DNA of 51,142 bases from Nitrosomonas sp. (GCA_017984435.1 JAGNZK010000017.1:1-51142), one strand, 5' to 3'. Counted from the stretch's first letter, positions 9,348 to 20,094 are shown. Made by a program: numbers and translations. Notes: generated by a model not told the origin, from the sequence alone.

Positions 9348-9363
9348 AGTTTCTAATTGATAT

Positions 9364-9840
9364 TCAGATATACTTGACGTCCAATATTTCATACTCGCGT
9401 ATACCACCCGGCGCCTGAACTTCTGCAATATCCCCCGCATGTTTGCCGATCAACGCCCGTGAAATGGGAGAACTGATAGAGATTTTCCCATCTTTTATAT
9501 TTGCTTCATCGTCACCTACAATTTGATAAGTCACCGTTTCTCCACTTTGCAGATCTTCCAATGCAACAGTGGCGCCAAATACACAGGCGCCATCCGCGTT
9601 AATGAGCGCCGGATTGATGATTTGTGCGCTGGAGAGCTTACTTTCCAGTTCGATAATACGTCCTTCGATAAAACCTTGCTTTTCCTTGGCGGCATCATAT
9701 TCAGCATTTTCCGAGAGATCGCCGTGAGAACGTGCTTCAGCAATCGCCGCAATGACTGCAGGGCGATGCACGGTTTTCATTTCATGTAATTCCTTACGCA
9801 GTGCTTCCGCGCCTACCACCGTTAATGGAATAGTACTCAT
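9364..9840 (-). CDS. greA: Transcription elongation factor GreA
   Basis: A 158-residue factor that enters the RNA polymerase secondary channel and stimulates cleavage of backtracked RNA. Residues 1 to about 75 form the coiled-coil, with the acidic tip region [18 protein letters not shown] near residue 40 that carries the catalytic acidic residues. From about residue 80 comes the FKBP-like domain, including the [16 protein letters not shown] segment near residue 124. Length is standard. It lies 66 bases after carB on the same strand, a widely conserved carA-carB-greA order, so it is probably partly cotranscribed with the carbamoyl phosphate synthase genes. Confidence 0.97.
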   Translation of the reverse strand: MSTIPLTVVGAEALRKELHEMKTVHRPAVIAAIAEARSHGDLSENAEYDAAKEKQGFIEGRIIELESKLSSAQIINPALINADGACVFGATVALEDLQSGETVTYQIVGDDEANIKDGKISISSPISRALIGKHAGDIAEVQAPGGIREYEILDVKYI

Positions 9841-9906
9841 TGTAATTTCTTACCTTTCATTTTCATCTTATTTCTTAATAGTTAAAAACAATCCATTTTT
9901 AATTAC

Positions 9907-12900
9907 TTATATCTTAAGCTGTATGTGTAATTTTTGTAAATTATAAGCCTGCAGTTCACGCCGATTGACGATACCCGCACAGGCAGCGCGTGCGCCCGCT
10001 AACGTTGTATAGTAAGTCACTCTTGCCTGCAGCGCGGCATGGCGAATCGAATACGAGTCCCGTATCGCGCTACGGTGATTTTTTACTGTGTTGATAATCA
10101 GATTGATTTCACCATTCTTAATCATATCTACAATATGTGGGCGGCCTTCTGCCACTTTGTTAATGATAATGACGTTTATCCCGGCTTCTGTTATCGCAAC
10201 GGCAGTTCCGCGCGTAGCATAAAGGGTAAAGCCAAGTTCTGCAAGGCTGCGCGCGATTTCAACGGCATGTGATTTATCCGATTGTCGCACACTGATAAAA
10301 ATCTTACCGGAGGTAGGTAAACGAACATCGGTTGCTAATTGGGATTTGACAAAAGCCTCCGCAAAAGTGGCACCCATGCCCATAACTTCACCGGTAGATT
10401 TCATTTCCGGGCCTAATATCGTGTCAACGCCGGAAAGCTTAATAAAAGGGAAGACAGCTTCTTTGACTGAAAAATATTCAGGAATAATTTCTTTAGTCAC
10501 ACCTTGATCAATCAAACTTCTTCCTGTCATGCAACGCGCTGAGATTTTTGCCAATTGCAGGCCGGTTGCTTTGGAAATAAAAGGCACGGTGCGTGATGCT
10601 CTGGGATTGACTTCGAGTACATAGACCGTATTGTCTTGAATCGCAAACTGTATATTCATCAGTCCCACAACATTCAGTGCACGTGCCATTGCAGCCGTTT
10701 GCTGGCGTAGTTCATCCAGTATTTCAGGCTGCAGGTTAAAAGTGGGGAGAGAGCACGCAGAGTCGCCGGAGTGTACACCGGCCTGTTCAATATGTTCCAT
10801 AATGCCGCCGACTAGAACGGTTTCTCCGTCATAGATGGCGTCAACGTCCACTTCCGTGGCATTGGTGAGGAAATGATCCAGTAATACCGGGGAATCGTTG
10901 GAAACCTTGACAGCTTCACGCATATAGCGTTCCAGATCGGCTTTTTCATGCACAATTTCCATTGCACGCCCACCTAATACATAACTGGGACGTACCACCA
11001 ACGGGTAGCCGATTTCTTCGGCGGCGGTCAACGCGGCTTCCGGATTACGCGCGGTGCGGTTAGGCGGTTGTTTTAAGCCCAGTTGTTGCAGCATTTTCTG
11101 AAAGCGCTCGCGATCTTCGGCGCAATCGATCATATCCGGGCTGGTGCCGATAATCGGCACGCCATTGGCTTCCAGATCGCGAGCCAGTTTGAGCGGCGTT
11201 TGTCCGCCATATTGTACGATCACGCCATGCGGCTTTTCCACCGCAACAATTTCCAGCACATCTTCCAGTGTCAGCGGCTCAAAATACAGGCGATCCGATG
11301 TGTCGTAGTCGGTTGAAACCGTTTCCGGATTGCAGTTGACCATGATGGTCTCAAAACCGTCTTCACGTAACGCTAATGCTGCATGGACGCAACAATAATC
11401 AAATTCGATACCCTGACCGATGCGATTGGGGCCACCACCCAATACCATAATTTTCTTTTTATCCGTGGGGCAGGATTCGCACTCGTCTTCGTAGGTTGAG
11501 TACATATAGGCCGTGCTGGTGGCGAATTCAGCCGCGCAGGTGTCGACACGTTTGTAAACCGGCCGCAAATTGAGCTGGTGCCGGTAAGTGCGGACTGCGG
11601 TTTGTCCGGTATTGAGTAACTTTGCCAGACGCCGGTCGGAGAAACCGCTACGTTTGAGTTTTCGTAATGCTTGTTTATCCAATGTTTCCAGTTTGGCATC
11701 GACCAATGCCTGTTCTTGTTTGACCAAGTCTTCAATTTGCGCCAGAAACCAGATATCGATGTGTGTCAGTTGATGCACTTCGTCAATAGACAGTTTGCAG
11801 CGAAAAGCATCGGCGATAAACCAGATCCGTTCCGGCCCGGGGTTAGCCAGTTCCGAGCTGATGGTTTCCAAGTTGTCGGTTTTTTCATCCAGGCCATCGA
11901 CACCGGTTTCCAGTCCACGCAAAGCTTTCTGCAGGGATTCCTGAAAAGTGCGGCCAATCGCCATGACTTCACCGACCGATTTCATCTGTGTCGTCAGGCG
12001 ATCATTGGTTTGCGGGAATTTTTCGAAAGCAAAACGCGGCACCTTGGTGACGACATAATCAATGGTGGGCTCAAAGGATGCCGGTGTGATGCCGCCGGTA
12101 ATATCATTGCCCAATTCGTTTAAAGTGTAGCCGACTGCAAGCTTGGCAGCGATCTTGGCAATCGGGAAACCGGTTGCTTTTGAAGCCAGTGCAGAAGAAC
12201 GCGAAACACGCGGATTCATTTCAATCACCAGCATGCGACCATTTTCAGGATTAATGGCGAACTGAACATTGGAACCGCCGGTTTCCACGCCAATTTCACG
12301 CAACACGGCAATCGATGCATTGCGCATCAACTGATATTCTTTATCCGTCAGCGTTTGTGCGGGTGCTACTGTAATGGAATCACCGGTGTGCACACCCATC
12401 GGATCGATATTTTCAATGGCGCAGATAATAATGCAGTTATCCTGTTTATCGCGTACCACTTCCATTTCAAATTCTTTCCAGCCAATGACAGACTCTTCGA
12501 TCAACAGTTCCTTGGTGGGCGAAGTTTCCAATCCGCGCTCGCAGATATTCAGAAATTCTTCACGGTTGTAGGCAATGCCGCCGCCACTGCCGCCCATGGT
12601 AAAAGAAGGACGGATAATCACCGGATAGCCAACCATGGCTTGAACTTGCAACGCTTCTTCCATGCTATGCGCGACCGCTGAGCGAGCTGAACCCAGACCG
12701 ATGCGCGTCATCGCCTGTTTGAATTTTTCACGATCTTCAGCCATATCGATCGCTTCACGCGATGCACCGATGAGTTCAACACCGTATTTTTCCAATACGC
12801 CGTGTTTGACCAGATCCAACGCGCAGTTCAATGCGGTCTGCCCACCCATAGTGGGCAGCAATGCTTCGGGTCGTTCAATGGCAATGATCTTTTCGATCAT

Positions 12901-13116
12901 AGTCCAGGTAATGGGTTCGATATAGGTTGCATCGGCCATTTCCGGGTCAGTCATGATGGTAGCAGGGTTGGAATTCACCAGAATGATGCGATAACCTTCT
13001 TCACGCAGGGCCTTGCAGGCTTGCACACCGGAATAATCGAATTCACAAGCTTGGCCGATAATAATCGGGCCGGCACCGATGATGAGAATGGATTTAATGT
13101 CGGTACGTTTAGGCAT
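9907..13116 (-). CDS. carB: Carbamoyl phosphate synthase large subunit
   Basis: A 1069-residue subunit that uses ammonia delivered by CarA, bicarbonate and two ATP to make carbamoyl phosphate for pyrimidines and arginine. The two homologous ATP-grasp halves are visible: the first opens with [23 protein letters not shown] and the second, near residue 555, with [20 protein letters not shown]. Each has its own [11 protein letters not shown] or [11 protein letters not shown] segment for metal and ATP binding. The oligomerisation region lies near residues 400-550 and a methylglyoxal-synthase-like allosteric domain from about residue 935. Length fits the family. It starts 38 bases after the carA stop; its ribosome binding site (AGAAAG) is weak. 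Confidence 0.98.
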   Translation of the reverse strand: MPKRTDIKSILIIGAGPIIIGQACEFDYSGVQACKALREEGYRIILVNSNPATIMTDPEMADATYIEPITWTMIEKIIAIERPEALLPTMGGQTALNCALDLVKHGVLEKYGVELIGASREAIDMAEDREKFKQAMTRIGLGSARSAVAHSMEEALQVQAMVGYPVIIRPSFTMGGSGGGIAYNREEFLNICERGLETSPTKELLIEESVIGWKEFEMEVVRDKQDNCIIICAIENIDPMGVHTGDSITVAPAQTLTDKEYQLMRNASIAVLREIGVETGGSNVQFAINPENGRMLVIEMNPRVSRSSALASKATGFPIAKIAAKLAVGYTLNELGNDITGGITPASFEPTIDYVVTKVPRFAFEKFPQTNDRLTTQMKSVGEVMAIGRTFQESLQKALRGLETGVDGLDEKTDNLETISSELANPGPERIWFIADAFRCKLSIDEVHQLTHIDIWFLAQIEDLVKQEQALVDAKLETLDKQALRKLKRSGFSDRRLAKLLNTGQTAVRTYRHQLNLRPVYKRVDTCAAEFATSTAYMYSTYEDECESCPTDKKKIMVLGGGPNRIGQGIEFDYCCVHAALALREDGFETIMVNCNPETVSTDYDTSDRLYFEPLTLEDVLEIVAVEKPHGVIVQYGGQTPLKLARDLEANGVPIIGTSPDMIDCAEDRERFQKMLQQLGLKQPPNRTARNPEAALTAAEEIGYPLVVRPSYVLGGRAMEIVHEKADLERYMREAVKVSNDSPVLLDHFLTNATEVDVDAIYDGETVLVGGIMEHIEQAGVHSGDSACSLPTFNLQPEILDELRQQTAAMARALNVVGLMNIQFAIQDNTVYVLEVNPRASRTVPFISKATGLQLAKISARCMTGRSLIDQGVTKEIIPEYFSVKEAVFPFIKLSGVDTILGPEMKSTGEVMGMGATFAEAFVKSQLATDVRLPTSGKIFISVRQSDKSHAVEIARSLAELGFTLYATRGTAVAITEAGINVIIINKVAEGRPHIVDMIKNGEINLIINTVKNHRSAIRDSYSIRHAALQARVTYYTTLAGARAACAGIVNRRELQAYNLQKLHIQLKI

Positions 13117-13154
13117 ACTTTCTAACGAGTAAAATTGCGTAGTTTATGGTCAAG

Positions 13155-14309
13155 TTATTGTGTGGACTGATTTTTATAACGCTGCATCATTTTGATAAAG
13201 CGATTAAACAGATAATCCGCTTCATGAGGCCCTGGACTGGCTTCCGGATGGCCCTGAAAACAGAAGGCGGGTTTATCGGTCAACTCAAATCCTTGCAAAC
13301 TGCCATCAAACAACGACACGTGTGTGATGCGCGCATTATCCGGCAGCGTATCGGTATCAACAGCAAAACCGTGATTCTGACTGGTGATGATCACTTTGCC
13401 ACTGTCCACATCTTGCACCGGGTGATTCGCACCATGATGACCAAATTTCATTTTGATAGTACGCGCGCCGGTGGCCAAAGCCAGCAATTGCTGGCCGAGG
13501 CAAATGCCGAAGATGGGGATATTCTTTTCCAACAATGCCTGGGTAGCGGAAATTGCGTAATCGCAAGGCTCCGGATCACCGGGGCCATTGGAAAGAAATA
13601 TGCCATCAGGCTGCATTGCTAGAATCTCATCAGCCGAGGTCTGTGCAGGGAAAACGGTTACCTTGCAGCCGCGTTGCGCCAATTTACGCAAAATGGTGCG
13701 CTTGATACCAAAATCAAATGCGGCGACATGATATTGAGGGTTTTCCTGAGTCGAATAACCTGATTCCAATGACCATTCCCCTTCCGTCCAGGTATACGAT
13801 TGCCGGCAACTGACCACTTTGGCGAGATCCATGCCGGATAACCCAGGAAATGCCCTGGCGGCTTGCAATGCTTTGTTCTCGTCAATTTTTCCCGCCATGA
13901 TGCAACCGGCTTGCGCACCTTTTTCCCGCAAAATACGTGTGAGCTTGCGGGTGTCGATTTCAGCGATGGCGACGACATGCTGTTCTTGCAGAAATTCGGA
14001 TAATGTCCGGGTTTTACGATGACTGCTGGCAGCCAAAGGGAGATCACGTATCACCAGGCCGGCGGCAAAAACTTTATTGATGTTACCGGATTCAAAATCT
14101 TCCGGATTGGTGCCGGTGTTGCCAATATGCGGGTAGGTCAGGGTGATGATTTGCTGGCAGTACGAAGGGTCGGTCAATATTTCCTGATAACCGGTCATTG
14201 CCGTATTGAAAGCGACTTCACCGGTATTGATACCCTCAACACCAATAGACACGCCACGAAAAATTGTTCCATCAGCAAGTGCGAGGATGGCGTGTGGGCG
14301 TTGTGACAC
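13155..14309 (-). CDS. carA: Carbamoyl phosphate synthase small (glutaminase) subunit
   Basis: This 384-residue subunit hydrolyses glutamine and passes ammonia to CarB. The N-terminal domain has the [20 protein letters not shown] segment. The class I amidotransferase domain has the nucleophile in [15 protein letters not shown] (residue about 266), [11 protein letters not shown], and the His-Glu pair in GHPEASPGP near residue 350. I place the start at the GTG at 14309, because AAGGAG lies exactly six bases before it; a longer frame opens at another GTG at 14333, but its first codons then contain this ribosome binding site. The 281 bases upstream hold its promoter region, where I see no obvious pyrimidine attenuator. 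Confidence 0.96.
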   Translation of the reverse strand: MSQRPHAILALADGTIFRGVSIGVEGINTGEVAFNTAMTGYQEILTDPSYCQQIITLTYPHIGNTGTNPEDFESGNINKVFAAGLVIRDLPLAASSHRKTRTLSEFLQEQHVVAIAEIDTRKLTRILREKGAQAGCIMAGKIDENKALQAARAFPGLSGMDLAKVVSCRQSYTWTEGEWSLESGYSTQENPQYHVAAFDFGIKRTILRKLAQRGCKVTVFPAQTSADEILAMQPDGIFLSNGPGDPEPCDYAISATQALLEKNIPIFGICLGQQLLALATGARTIKMKFGHHGANHPVQDVDSGKVIITSQNHGFAVDTDTLPDNARITHVSLFDGSLQGFELTDKPAFCFQGHPEASPGPHEADYLFNRFIKMMQRYKNQSTQ

Positions 14310-14590
14310 AAAAAACTCCTTGGAAACTGACACGATATGGAAATTGAACCAAGGATAACCAGTTTCTAAATGCCTTGGCTTTGAGCATGGAATTATACGT
14401 GAAAAAGGTTTGTTTTTGTATGCAAGTGCTTTGGGCTAACTGCAAGCTAGTCTTGTCAACGCTGCCTATGCGTTGCGTTATTTTTTGAGTGTCTTGAGTT
14501 TAAAAGGAAAAAGCTTTAGGTTTTTTGAATTTCTTGTACTGTTAGAACTTGAAAGATGATTACAAGGCATTTCAGCGATCGCGAAACTTT

Positions 14591-16087
14591 TTAGTTATTT
14601 CTCAGCTGATCAATAACTAATTGGCGGATATCGTAGTTTTCCCCTGAGTTGATAATGGTGAAATCCGGGTTATTGGGGTTCAGGTAATCCAAACCACGCT
14701 CTTTCCCCGAAGCGAGAAAATCAGTGATCGCCAGCTTGTAGATTTTTTGGGGATCTACCGGAGCACCGTTAATGTGCCAAGTGCCATTGGTTTGCTGTGC
14801 ATTGGCGGATTGTAGAAAGCCCCCCGAACCCATATTCGCCAACCCCTGATTCAGCACTTTTATCAGCAGACCACCTTTTATAGTAGCCAGTTGGACTTTG
14901 CCACCAAAAGGCAAAATACGAATAACATCGTAGACGGTGATTTTGCCTGCCGGTAGAACGTCATCGATGCGGATCGAGCCGCTGTTGTAGAGCGAGAGTT
15001 CCGCTTCAGGATAAGGGCGCAGCAGGCTTTGGGCTATCAGGTCAGTGAGATTGGTCGGATGGTTGCGTACACTAGACTCTAGTCCGTCTAATGGTTCGGT
15101 ACTGGTCGTCACCACGGCTTCGGGCTCAAAACCCTGTTGACGGAAGGCGTTGAAAGCAATATCCATCCATTTGTCGACCACGGCCTTGATGCCTGGATCT
15201 TCTGCCAGATTGTCGTTGATGGGTACGAACGTGGGTTTGATTTCGGTTTTGCCGGTTTGCGGATCAAAATAAAGATCAACCACGTAGACTGAGCGCACAT
15301 TGGCATCACTTTTCAGTATCGGTGTGAAATTGCCGCGCCAGTTTTGGTGGTTCTCATGTTCATGTCCGCCCAGTAGTAATCCGATTCGTGGATAGGCTTG
15401 TAACAATCTGATATCGTCGCCAATGTTCTGATGGGCTAAAGCAATGATAAAGTCGGATTGCTGATCAAGTAGTTGCGCGATTTGATCATGGGCGGCGGTC
15501 AATGGATCGGAATAACGCACATAGCCGGGTTGATTGATGGGTAAGGTCAATCCAAACATGCCGATTCTGAATGTTTTTCCACTCTTTCTGTCGTGAATCG
15601 GGATGATAAGATTTTGTTTAACACCTGCAAAAGGATGACCGTCAGCAGCGAATACGTTGCTGGATACCCAGGTAAATTTTGCTTCCTTGATGCGTTGATT
15701 GAATTGATTTTCTTTGATATCAAACTCATGATTGCCAAAAGTAGCATAATCAAGTGCGAAGTGATTCAATACATCTACCATTTGTTTGCCGGCTAATCGA
15801 TCGCCTTCATACTGGGCAGTGCCAATCGCGGAAGGACTCAACAAATCTCCGCCTAACGTGGTGATGGTGTTGGGGTTATGCGCCAACAATTGATTGCGTA
15901 ATGTGGCAACTCGTGCGATCCCTCCTTCTTTGTCGCCATTGATGGGTGTAATTTCGTAAATGTCGCTAAAGTGCAGGATCGTCACATGAATTCTGTGATC
16001 GTGGTTACGGGTGGTTGGCAGTGTACTGCAAGCTGCTGTGGTAAAGGCGAAAAACAGTATTAAAAGAGTAAAGTAGGATTTTTTCAC
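14591..16087 (-). CDS. 5'-nucleotidase/2',3'-cyclic phosphodiesterase-type lipoprotein
   Basis: A 498-residue metallophosphatase of the UshA/5'-nucleotidase type. The N-terminus is a lipoprotein signal (hydrophobic core, then TTAACS with the lipid-anchored cysteine at residue 20), so it should be membrane anchored facing the periplasm. Metal-binding motifs are LHFSDIYEI near residue 39, GGDLLSP near residue 79, FGNHEFD near residue 117 and LGGHEHE near residue 236. The C-terminal substrate domain has YNSGSIRIDD and RILPFGG. Odd: the first motif reads D-I-Y where most members have D-x-H, a variant I associate with a subgroup of the family. The start is GTG without a clear ribosome binding site. 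It probably salvages nucleotides; the substrate is unknown. Confidence 0.88.
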   Translation of the reverse strand: MKKSYFTLLILFFAFTTAACSTLPTTRNHDHRIHVTILHFSDIYEITPINGDKEGGIARVATLRNQLLAHNPNTITTLGGDLLSPSAIGTAQYEGDRLAGKQMVDVLNHFALDYATFGNHEFDIKENQFNQRIKEAKFTWVSSNVFAADGHPFAGVKQNLIIPIHDRKSGKTFRIGMFGLTLPINQPGYVRYSDPLTAAHDQIAQLLDQQSDFIIALAHQNIGDDIRLLQAYPRIGLLLGGHEHENHQNWRGNFTPILKSDANVRSVYVVDLYFDPQTGKTEIKPTFVPINDNLAEDPGIKAVVDKWMDIAFNAFRQQGFEPEAVVTTSTEPLDGLESSVRNHPTNLTDLIAQSLLRPYPEAELSLYNSGSIRIDDVLPAGKITVYDVIRILPFGGKVQLATIKGGLLIKVLNQGLANMGSGGFLQSANAQQTNGTWHINGAPVDPQKIYKLAITDFLASGKERGLDYLNPNNPDFTIINSGENYDIRQLVIDQLRNN

Positions 16088-16476
16088 GATAGTTTTTGTA
16101 GTTTCTATTTCAGAGCCATATTAAAGGGCTACTCAATATCTGACAAATTGCATGTGATTTTTCTAATAGAAGGGAAATCTGTGAAGGTGTAAAGTGCGTA
16201 GTTCATGAGTTTGCTTTACTTAAGAATGCTGAATTTGATGGATTCTTCATCAAATTCCGGTATTACTGTTATCAGCGACTGATTCTGAATATAATCAGGC
16301 TCTGCTAGAACAATATGAGAGAAATACAATTTTCACCAAGATTGAGATAGAAGTACGGACCTCGAATCAGATAATCCAGGGTCATATCATGTGAGGAATG
16401 AGAAGTTGTAAAAGATAGTGAGTTTTTGTTCTTGATAATACTGATTAAACAAATTCAAGTAAAAAGGGGAATTATT
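16088..16476. other. Gene-free spacer with a perfect inverted repeat
   Basis: About 390 bases between the divergent 5'-nucleotidase and dihaem cytochrome genes hold no plausible gene. The clearest structure is a perfect 10-bp inverted repeat, GAATTTGATG (16231-16240) with CATCAAATTC (16248-16257), around a 7-base spacer. It has no T run, so it is more likely an operator or an RNA hairpin than a terminator. I found no convincing promoter pair here. Confidence 0.5.
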
Positions 16477-18552
16477 GTGAAACAATATTTTGTATCATCA
16501 GAAAAACGGCTTTTGTTTTTTATTCTGGCAGTATTTTCTTTTATCACGATATTATCTGCCTGCACATTAATTCCGGATAGCGATTCAAATCGCGGTGCGA
16601 CCACTGTTAAGCAAGATCAATTTGGTGATAGCTATACAACGATCAAGTACCTTGATCAAGGTTGGGATAATGCTGACAGCTTGTGGTTTTATACCACAAC
16701 ACAAGGGTCCAACGTTATGCCCTACGATTTCTTTATGGTATTGGAACAGCCCGGTAAGTCTGAGCTTTTTCGTTCAGATGACAATATGAACTTCTATCGT
16801 TATTTACCTCAAAAAGCTACTTCCAGTAATCCGGATGCACTACCGGTCGGGTGGGTTAAGGATGACTACAAAGGTAAAGAATACATTGGCTTGACTTGTG
16901 CAGCTTGTCATACCGGGCAAGTAAACTATAACGGGGTGGGTATCCGTATTGATGGCGGCCCTGCCAGCGCGGATATGGAAACCATCATGAAAGATATGGC
17001 GAAGGCTTTGAAATACACGAAAGACAATGAAGAGGTCAGGGCTCGATTTGTCAAGAATGTATTGGCTCGCGGGAATTATAAGACAGAATCCGAGGTTCTC
17101 GATGATTTGAGTAAATTCAAACAACGCATCATAAGCTATATTGATATCAATCGCAGTGATGTTGCTTATGGTTATGCGCGGCTGGATGCGTTTGGACGCA
17201 TTTATAATCGGGTGTTGGAGCACCTCGTCAACGGAAGAGTGTTAGAAGAACTGTTACGTGATGGCAAGATCATGGGCGATGAAGGCATGACTGAAGATGA
17301 ATTTAACAAAGTCGTGCAGAATGTAGACCACATTATGACGGGTGAGCAACGTGATCATGTGGTTGAACGTCTTGCCAAGACACTGGATGGATGGCAACTA
17401 GGTAGACTGCGTAATAAATTATTCAATAAGCCTAATGCGCCTGTTAGCTATCCTTTTTTATGGGATATTCCTCAACATGATTACGTGCAATGGAACGGTC
17501 TGGCTGCCAATGCCGGGTTAGGTCCACTGGGACGTAATACGGGAGAGGTTATCGGAGTTTTTGGTACATTAGATTGGAAAGAAGAAAAAGGTTTCAGCAT
17601 ATCAACGCTTATCGGTGGACAGAGTTCCGGAAGCAAAAAAATCAACTTTACCTCTTCAGTGAATGTACATAATTTGAGCAGAATTGAATCCCATCTAGAT
17701 AAATTGCAATCACCCCGATGGCCGGGAGATGTTTTGGGAGAGATCGACGAGCAACGTGCTTTCCGAGGCAAACCACTGTTTAATGAATATTGTGCCAGTT
17801 GCCATGCCAATATTAATCGGAATGATCCGGATCGCCGTGTTGTCGCTCACATGTCGAGAGTGGACGATGTCGGAACTGATCCGGTTATGGCTAAGAATGG
17901 TAGGGAATATCGGGGGTTCTCAGGTATTTTGCGCAACCAGTATGTAGGGGTGGGGGTCGGCGATATTCTACTCAACCAAGAAGCACCGGTGGCGGCTTTA
18001 CTGACCAAGGCGACTTTAAATGTGGTAGCCACTCCGGATGTTGATAAATGGTTTCTCGAACGCTGGACGGATTGGCTGGTAGATATCGCTACCGCATTTT
18101 TCCGTAACAAAATTAATCCTTCAATCAAACATGGCAATTATGATCCGGATACGACAGTTGACCCGTTTGCTTCAATAAACGCTTATAAGGCAAGATCATT
18201 AAACGGAATTTGGGCAACTGCGCCATATTTGCACAATGGTTCTGTACCCACGCTCTATGATTTGTTATTGCCAAAGAAACGTGAGGGTGATCCGGAAGAT
18301 GGGGAATATCGTCCTGATCAGTTTGAAGTAGGCTCACGCGAATTCGACCCGGTCAAAGTAGGTCTAAAAAGTGGCGGCTATAAGGGTTTTACTTTTAGAA
18401 TCACTAATGCAAAAGGTGAAGAAATAAAAGGAAATAGTAATGCCGGTCACGAATATACATCCGGCAAAACAGCGCAGCCTAATGGCAAAATTCTGCCACC
18501 ACTTAACAAAGAAGAACGATTGGATCTGCTGGAATACCTCAAGACACTGTGA
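16477..18552 (+). CDS. RoxA-like dihaem cytochrome c lipoprotein
   Basis: A 691-residue c-type cytochrome with two haem sites, CAACH at residues 141-145 and CASCH at 439-443. The start is GTG at 16477, preceded by AAAAGGGGA; an ATG 51 bases upstream would add a charged leader and lacks this site. Residues 1-29 are a lipoprotein signal (TILSAC), which anchors the protein in the periplasm. The segments QGWDNADSLWFYTTTQGS and ATAPYLHNGSVPTLYDLL resemble the group usually annotated as dihaem cytochrome c peroxidase that includes the rubber oxygenase RoxA, but the haem spacing (about 298 residues) is longer than I recall for RoxA (about 200). The substrate is unknown. A P450 gene follows 50 bases on. 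Confidence 0.82.
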   Translation: MKQYFVSSEKRLLFFILAVFSFITILSACTLIPDSDSNRGATTVKQDQFGDSYTTIKYLDQGWDNADSLWFYTTTQGSNVMPYDFFMVLEQPGKSELFRSDDNMNFYRYLPQKATSSNPDALPVGWVKDDYKGKEYIGLTCAACHTGQVNYNGVGIRIDGGPASADMETIMKDMAKALKYTKDNEEVRARFVKNVLARGNYKTESEVLDDLSKFKQRIISYIDINRSDVAYGYARLDAFGRIYNRVLEHLVNGRVLEELLRDGKIMGDEGMTEDEFNKVVQNVDHIMTGEQRDHVVERLAKTLDGWQLGRLRNKLFNKPNAPVSYPFLWDIPQHDYVQWNGLAANAGLGPLGRNTGEVIGVFGTLDWKEEKGFSISTLIGGQSSGSKKINFTSSVNVHNLSRIESHLDKLQSPRWPGDVLGEIDEQRAFRGKPLFNEYCASCHANINRNDPDRRVVAHMSRVDDVGTDPVMAKNGREYRGFSGILRNQYVGVGVGDILLNQEAPVAALLTKATLNVVATPDVDKWFLERWTDWLVDIATAFFRNKINPSIKHGNYDPDTTVDPFASINAYKARSLNGIWATAPYLHNGSVPTLYDLLLPKKREGDPEDGEYRPDQFEVGSREFDPVKVGLKSGGYKGFTFRITNAKGEEIKGNSNAGHEYTSGKTAQPNGKILPPLNKEERLDLLEYLKTL

Positions 18553-18602
18553 CCTGAATATTTTCTTCAATAATTCTTATTTTATGAAAAGGGAGTAATG
18601 CG

Positions 18603-19880
18603 ATGAATACCAGTACAAGTTATCTTGAACAGTATGATGCAGCGCCTGACGCAGATAAATTCCCATTAGTGCGTCGCTGGATAGATACAGAGCCTTTGCC
18701 ATTTTTTAAAGAATTGCGCGAGAAACGTCCTATCTTGGTAACACCCAAATGCACGCTGGTTACCCGGTTTGACGATGTCAGAGAGGTGCTGCTGATGTAT
18801 AAGGTTTTCACGGTCAAGCCTTATGTGCCGAAAATGGCTAATTACCTGATGATGCATGACGATGATGCATTGCATACCCGTGAAAAATCGCTGATGCAGT
18901 TTATGCTGAATCGTGATGATTTGCCCAGGGTACGTAATATGGTGGCGGATATTGCCCGGGGAATTCTCAGTCGCGGCAATAATCAGATTGAGATTGTCAA
19001 TGATTTCTGTCGTATGGTTCCCGCTATGTTGGTACAAAAATACTTCGGATTGACTGGTGCCAAGAGCGCCGACTTGATTGAGTGGTCTTACTGGAATCAG
19101 TATGACACTTTTCACAATCATCCCTTTGATCTGGTGTCCGCAGAGTTGTCGCAGCAAATTATAGCGCGTCATAATGAGACTTCTGAGAAACTGGGAAGCT
19201 TCATTACGATGCTGATTGCAAAACGTCTTTTTGCAGTTAAAGCAGAGAAATTGACATTTTCAACCATTATCAGATTGCAAGACGATATTGTTACCAGAAT
19301 GTTGCGCGCCAGTTTCTCGAAAGAACTGGACTTCGATATTAAGCGTTTGGGGGTTAATGCCGGCGGTCTTCTGATCGGTGCGATTGAGACCACTTCGCAG
19401 GCGGTGGCGCAAGTGCTGCAATATCTGTTTCAGCACCCTGAATGGCTGGCCACGGCAAAGACTGCCGCGCAGAAGGAGGATACTTCCGAATTCGATGGCA
19501 TCGTGTGGGAAGCTTTGCGCTTTGTTCCGATCACACCTTATTTATTCCGTACCACTGCGAGCGATTATATGGCAGCAAAAGGCACGAATTATGAAACCGT
19601 GCTACGTGCCGGTACTTATGTGTTGCCGGTAACGCTATCAGCCATGTTTGACGAACGAGCATTTGAATCGCCGGAAAAATTTATCCCACAACGCAATTGG
19701 TATAACTATTTTCATTTTGGCTTCGGTAGCCATGAATGTCTGGGGCGTTATGTGGGTATGGTGATGATTCCTGAAATGGTGCGCCAGGTATTATTGAAGA
19801 AGGATGTTGTGCCCAAAGGTAACATGGATTACAAATCCGGCCCTTTCCCTGAATCATATGATCTTACGTGGGTTGCGTAG
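18603..19880 (+). CDS. Cytochrome P450
   Basis: A 425-residue bacterial P450. The I-helix oxygen-activation region is IGAIETTSQ near residue 257, the ExxR pair is in WEALRF (E303, R306), and the haem-ligand loop FGFGSHECLG spans residues 372-381 with the thiolate at Cys379. The I-helix has Glu where many P450s have Asp, which is tolerated in the family. AAGGGAG precedes the ATG. There is no signal peptide, so it should be cytoplasmic, unlike its periplasmic dihaem cytochrome neighbour; the two are almost certainly cotranscribed. No ferredoxin or reductase gene is adjacent. The gene ends directly at MITE copy 2, whose insertion may have changed its last residues. Confidence 0.92.
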   Translation: MNTSTSYLEQYDAAPDADKFPLVRRWIDTEPLPFFKELREKRPILVTPKCTLVTRFDDVREVLLMYKVFTVKPYVPKMANYLMMHDDDALHTREKSLMQFMLNRDDLPRVRNMVADIARGILSRGNNQIEIVNDFCRMVPAMLVQKYFGLTGAKSADLIEWSYWNQYDTFHNHPFDLVSAELSQQIIARHNETSEKLGSFITMLIAKRLFAVKAEKLTFSTIIRLQDDIVTRMLRASFSKELDFDIKRLGVNAGGLLIGAIETTSQAVAQVLQYLFQHPEWLATAKTAAQKEDTSEFDGIVWEALRFVPITPYLFRTTASDYMAAKGTNYETVLRAGTYVLPVTLSAMFDERAFESPEKFIPQRNWYNYFHFGFGSHECLGRYVGMVMIPEMVRQVLLKKDVVPKGNMDYKSGPFPESYDLTWVA

Positions 19881-20020
19881 CCAGCAGATCGTTGAAAAAC
19901 TATCTGTGCTGCCACTCACTATGGTGTTAAAAACAGGCTCAGAATGCTCATTGATTACGCATGAATTGCATTTTTGCTTGGTATCGGCTGTCTCGGAAAC
20001 GTTCTTCAACGGCCTGCCAG
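19881..20020 (+). repeat. MITE-like dispersed repeat, copy 2 (degenerate)
   Basis: A diverged 140-bp relative of the repeats at 2509 and 33820, in the same orientation. The left end contains GATCGTTGAAAAACTATCTG and the right end GTTCTTCAACGGCCTGCCAG, still largely complementary. The internal AAAAACAGGC arm is kept, but its partner is damaged: the GCCTGTTTTTGCC of the other copies is missing, leaving only CATTTTTGCTTGG. It begins immediately after the P450 TAG stop. It is the oldest-looking of the three copies. Confidence 0.75.
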
Positions 20021-20030
20021 TATGATGAGA

Positions 20031-20084
20031 CTCAGTGTTCTATCGCCCAAATTTGCTTGTGATTCTTAGCGATAGGACACTGAG
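20031..20084. repeat. Strong 16-bp inverted repeat
   Basis: CTCAGTGTTCTATCGC (20031-20046) pairs with GCGATAGGACACTGAG (20069-20084) with a single mismatch, around a 22-base loop. It lies between MITE copy 2 and the 3' end of a small lipoprotein gene. There is no U tract on either side, so a simple intrinsic terminator is unlikely. It could be a minimal mobile-element remnant or an mRNA stabiliser. Confidence 0.6.
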
Positions 20085-20094
20085 AGGGCCTACA

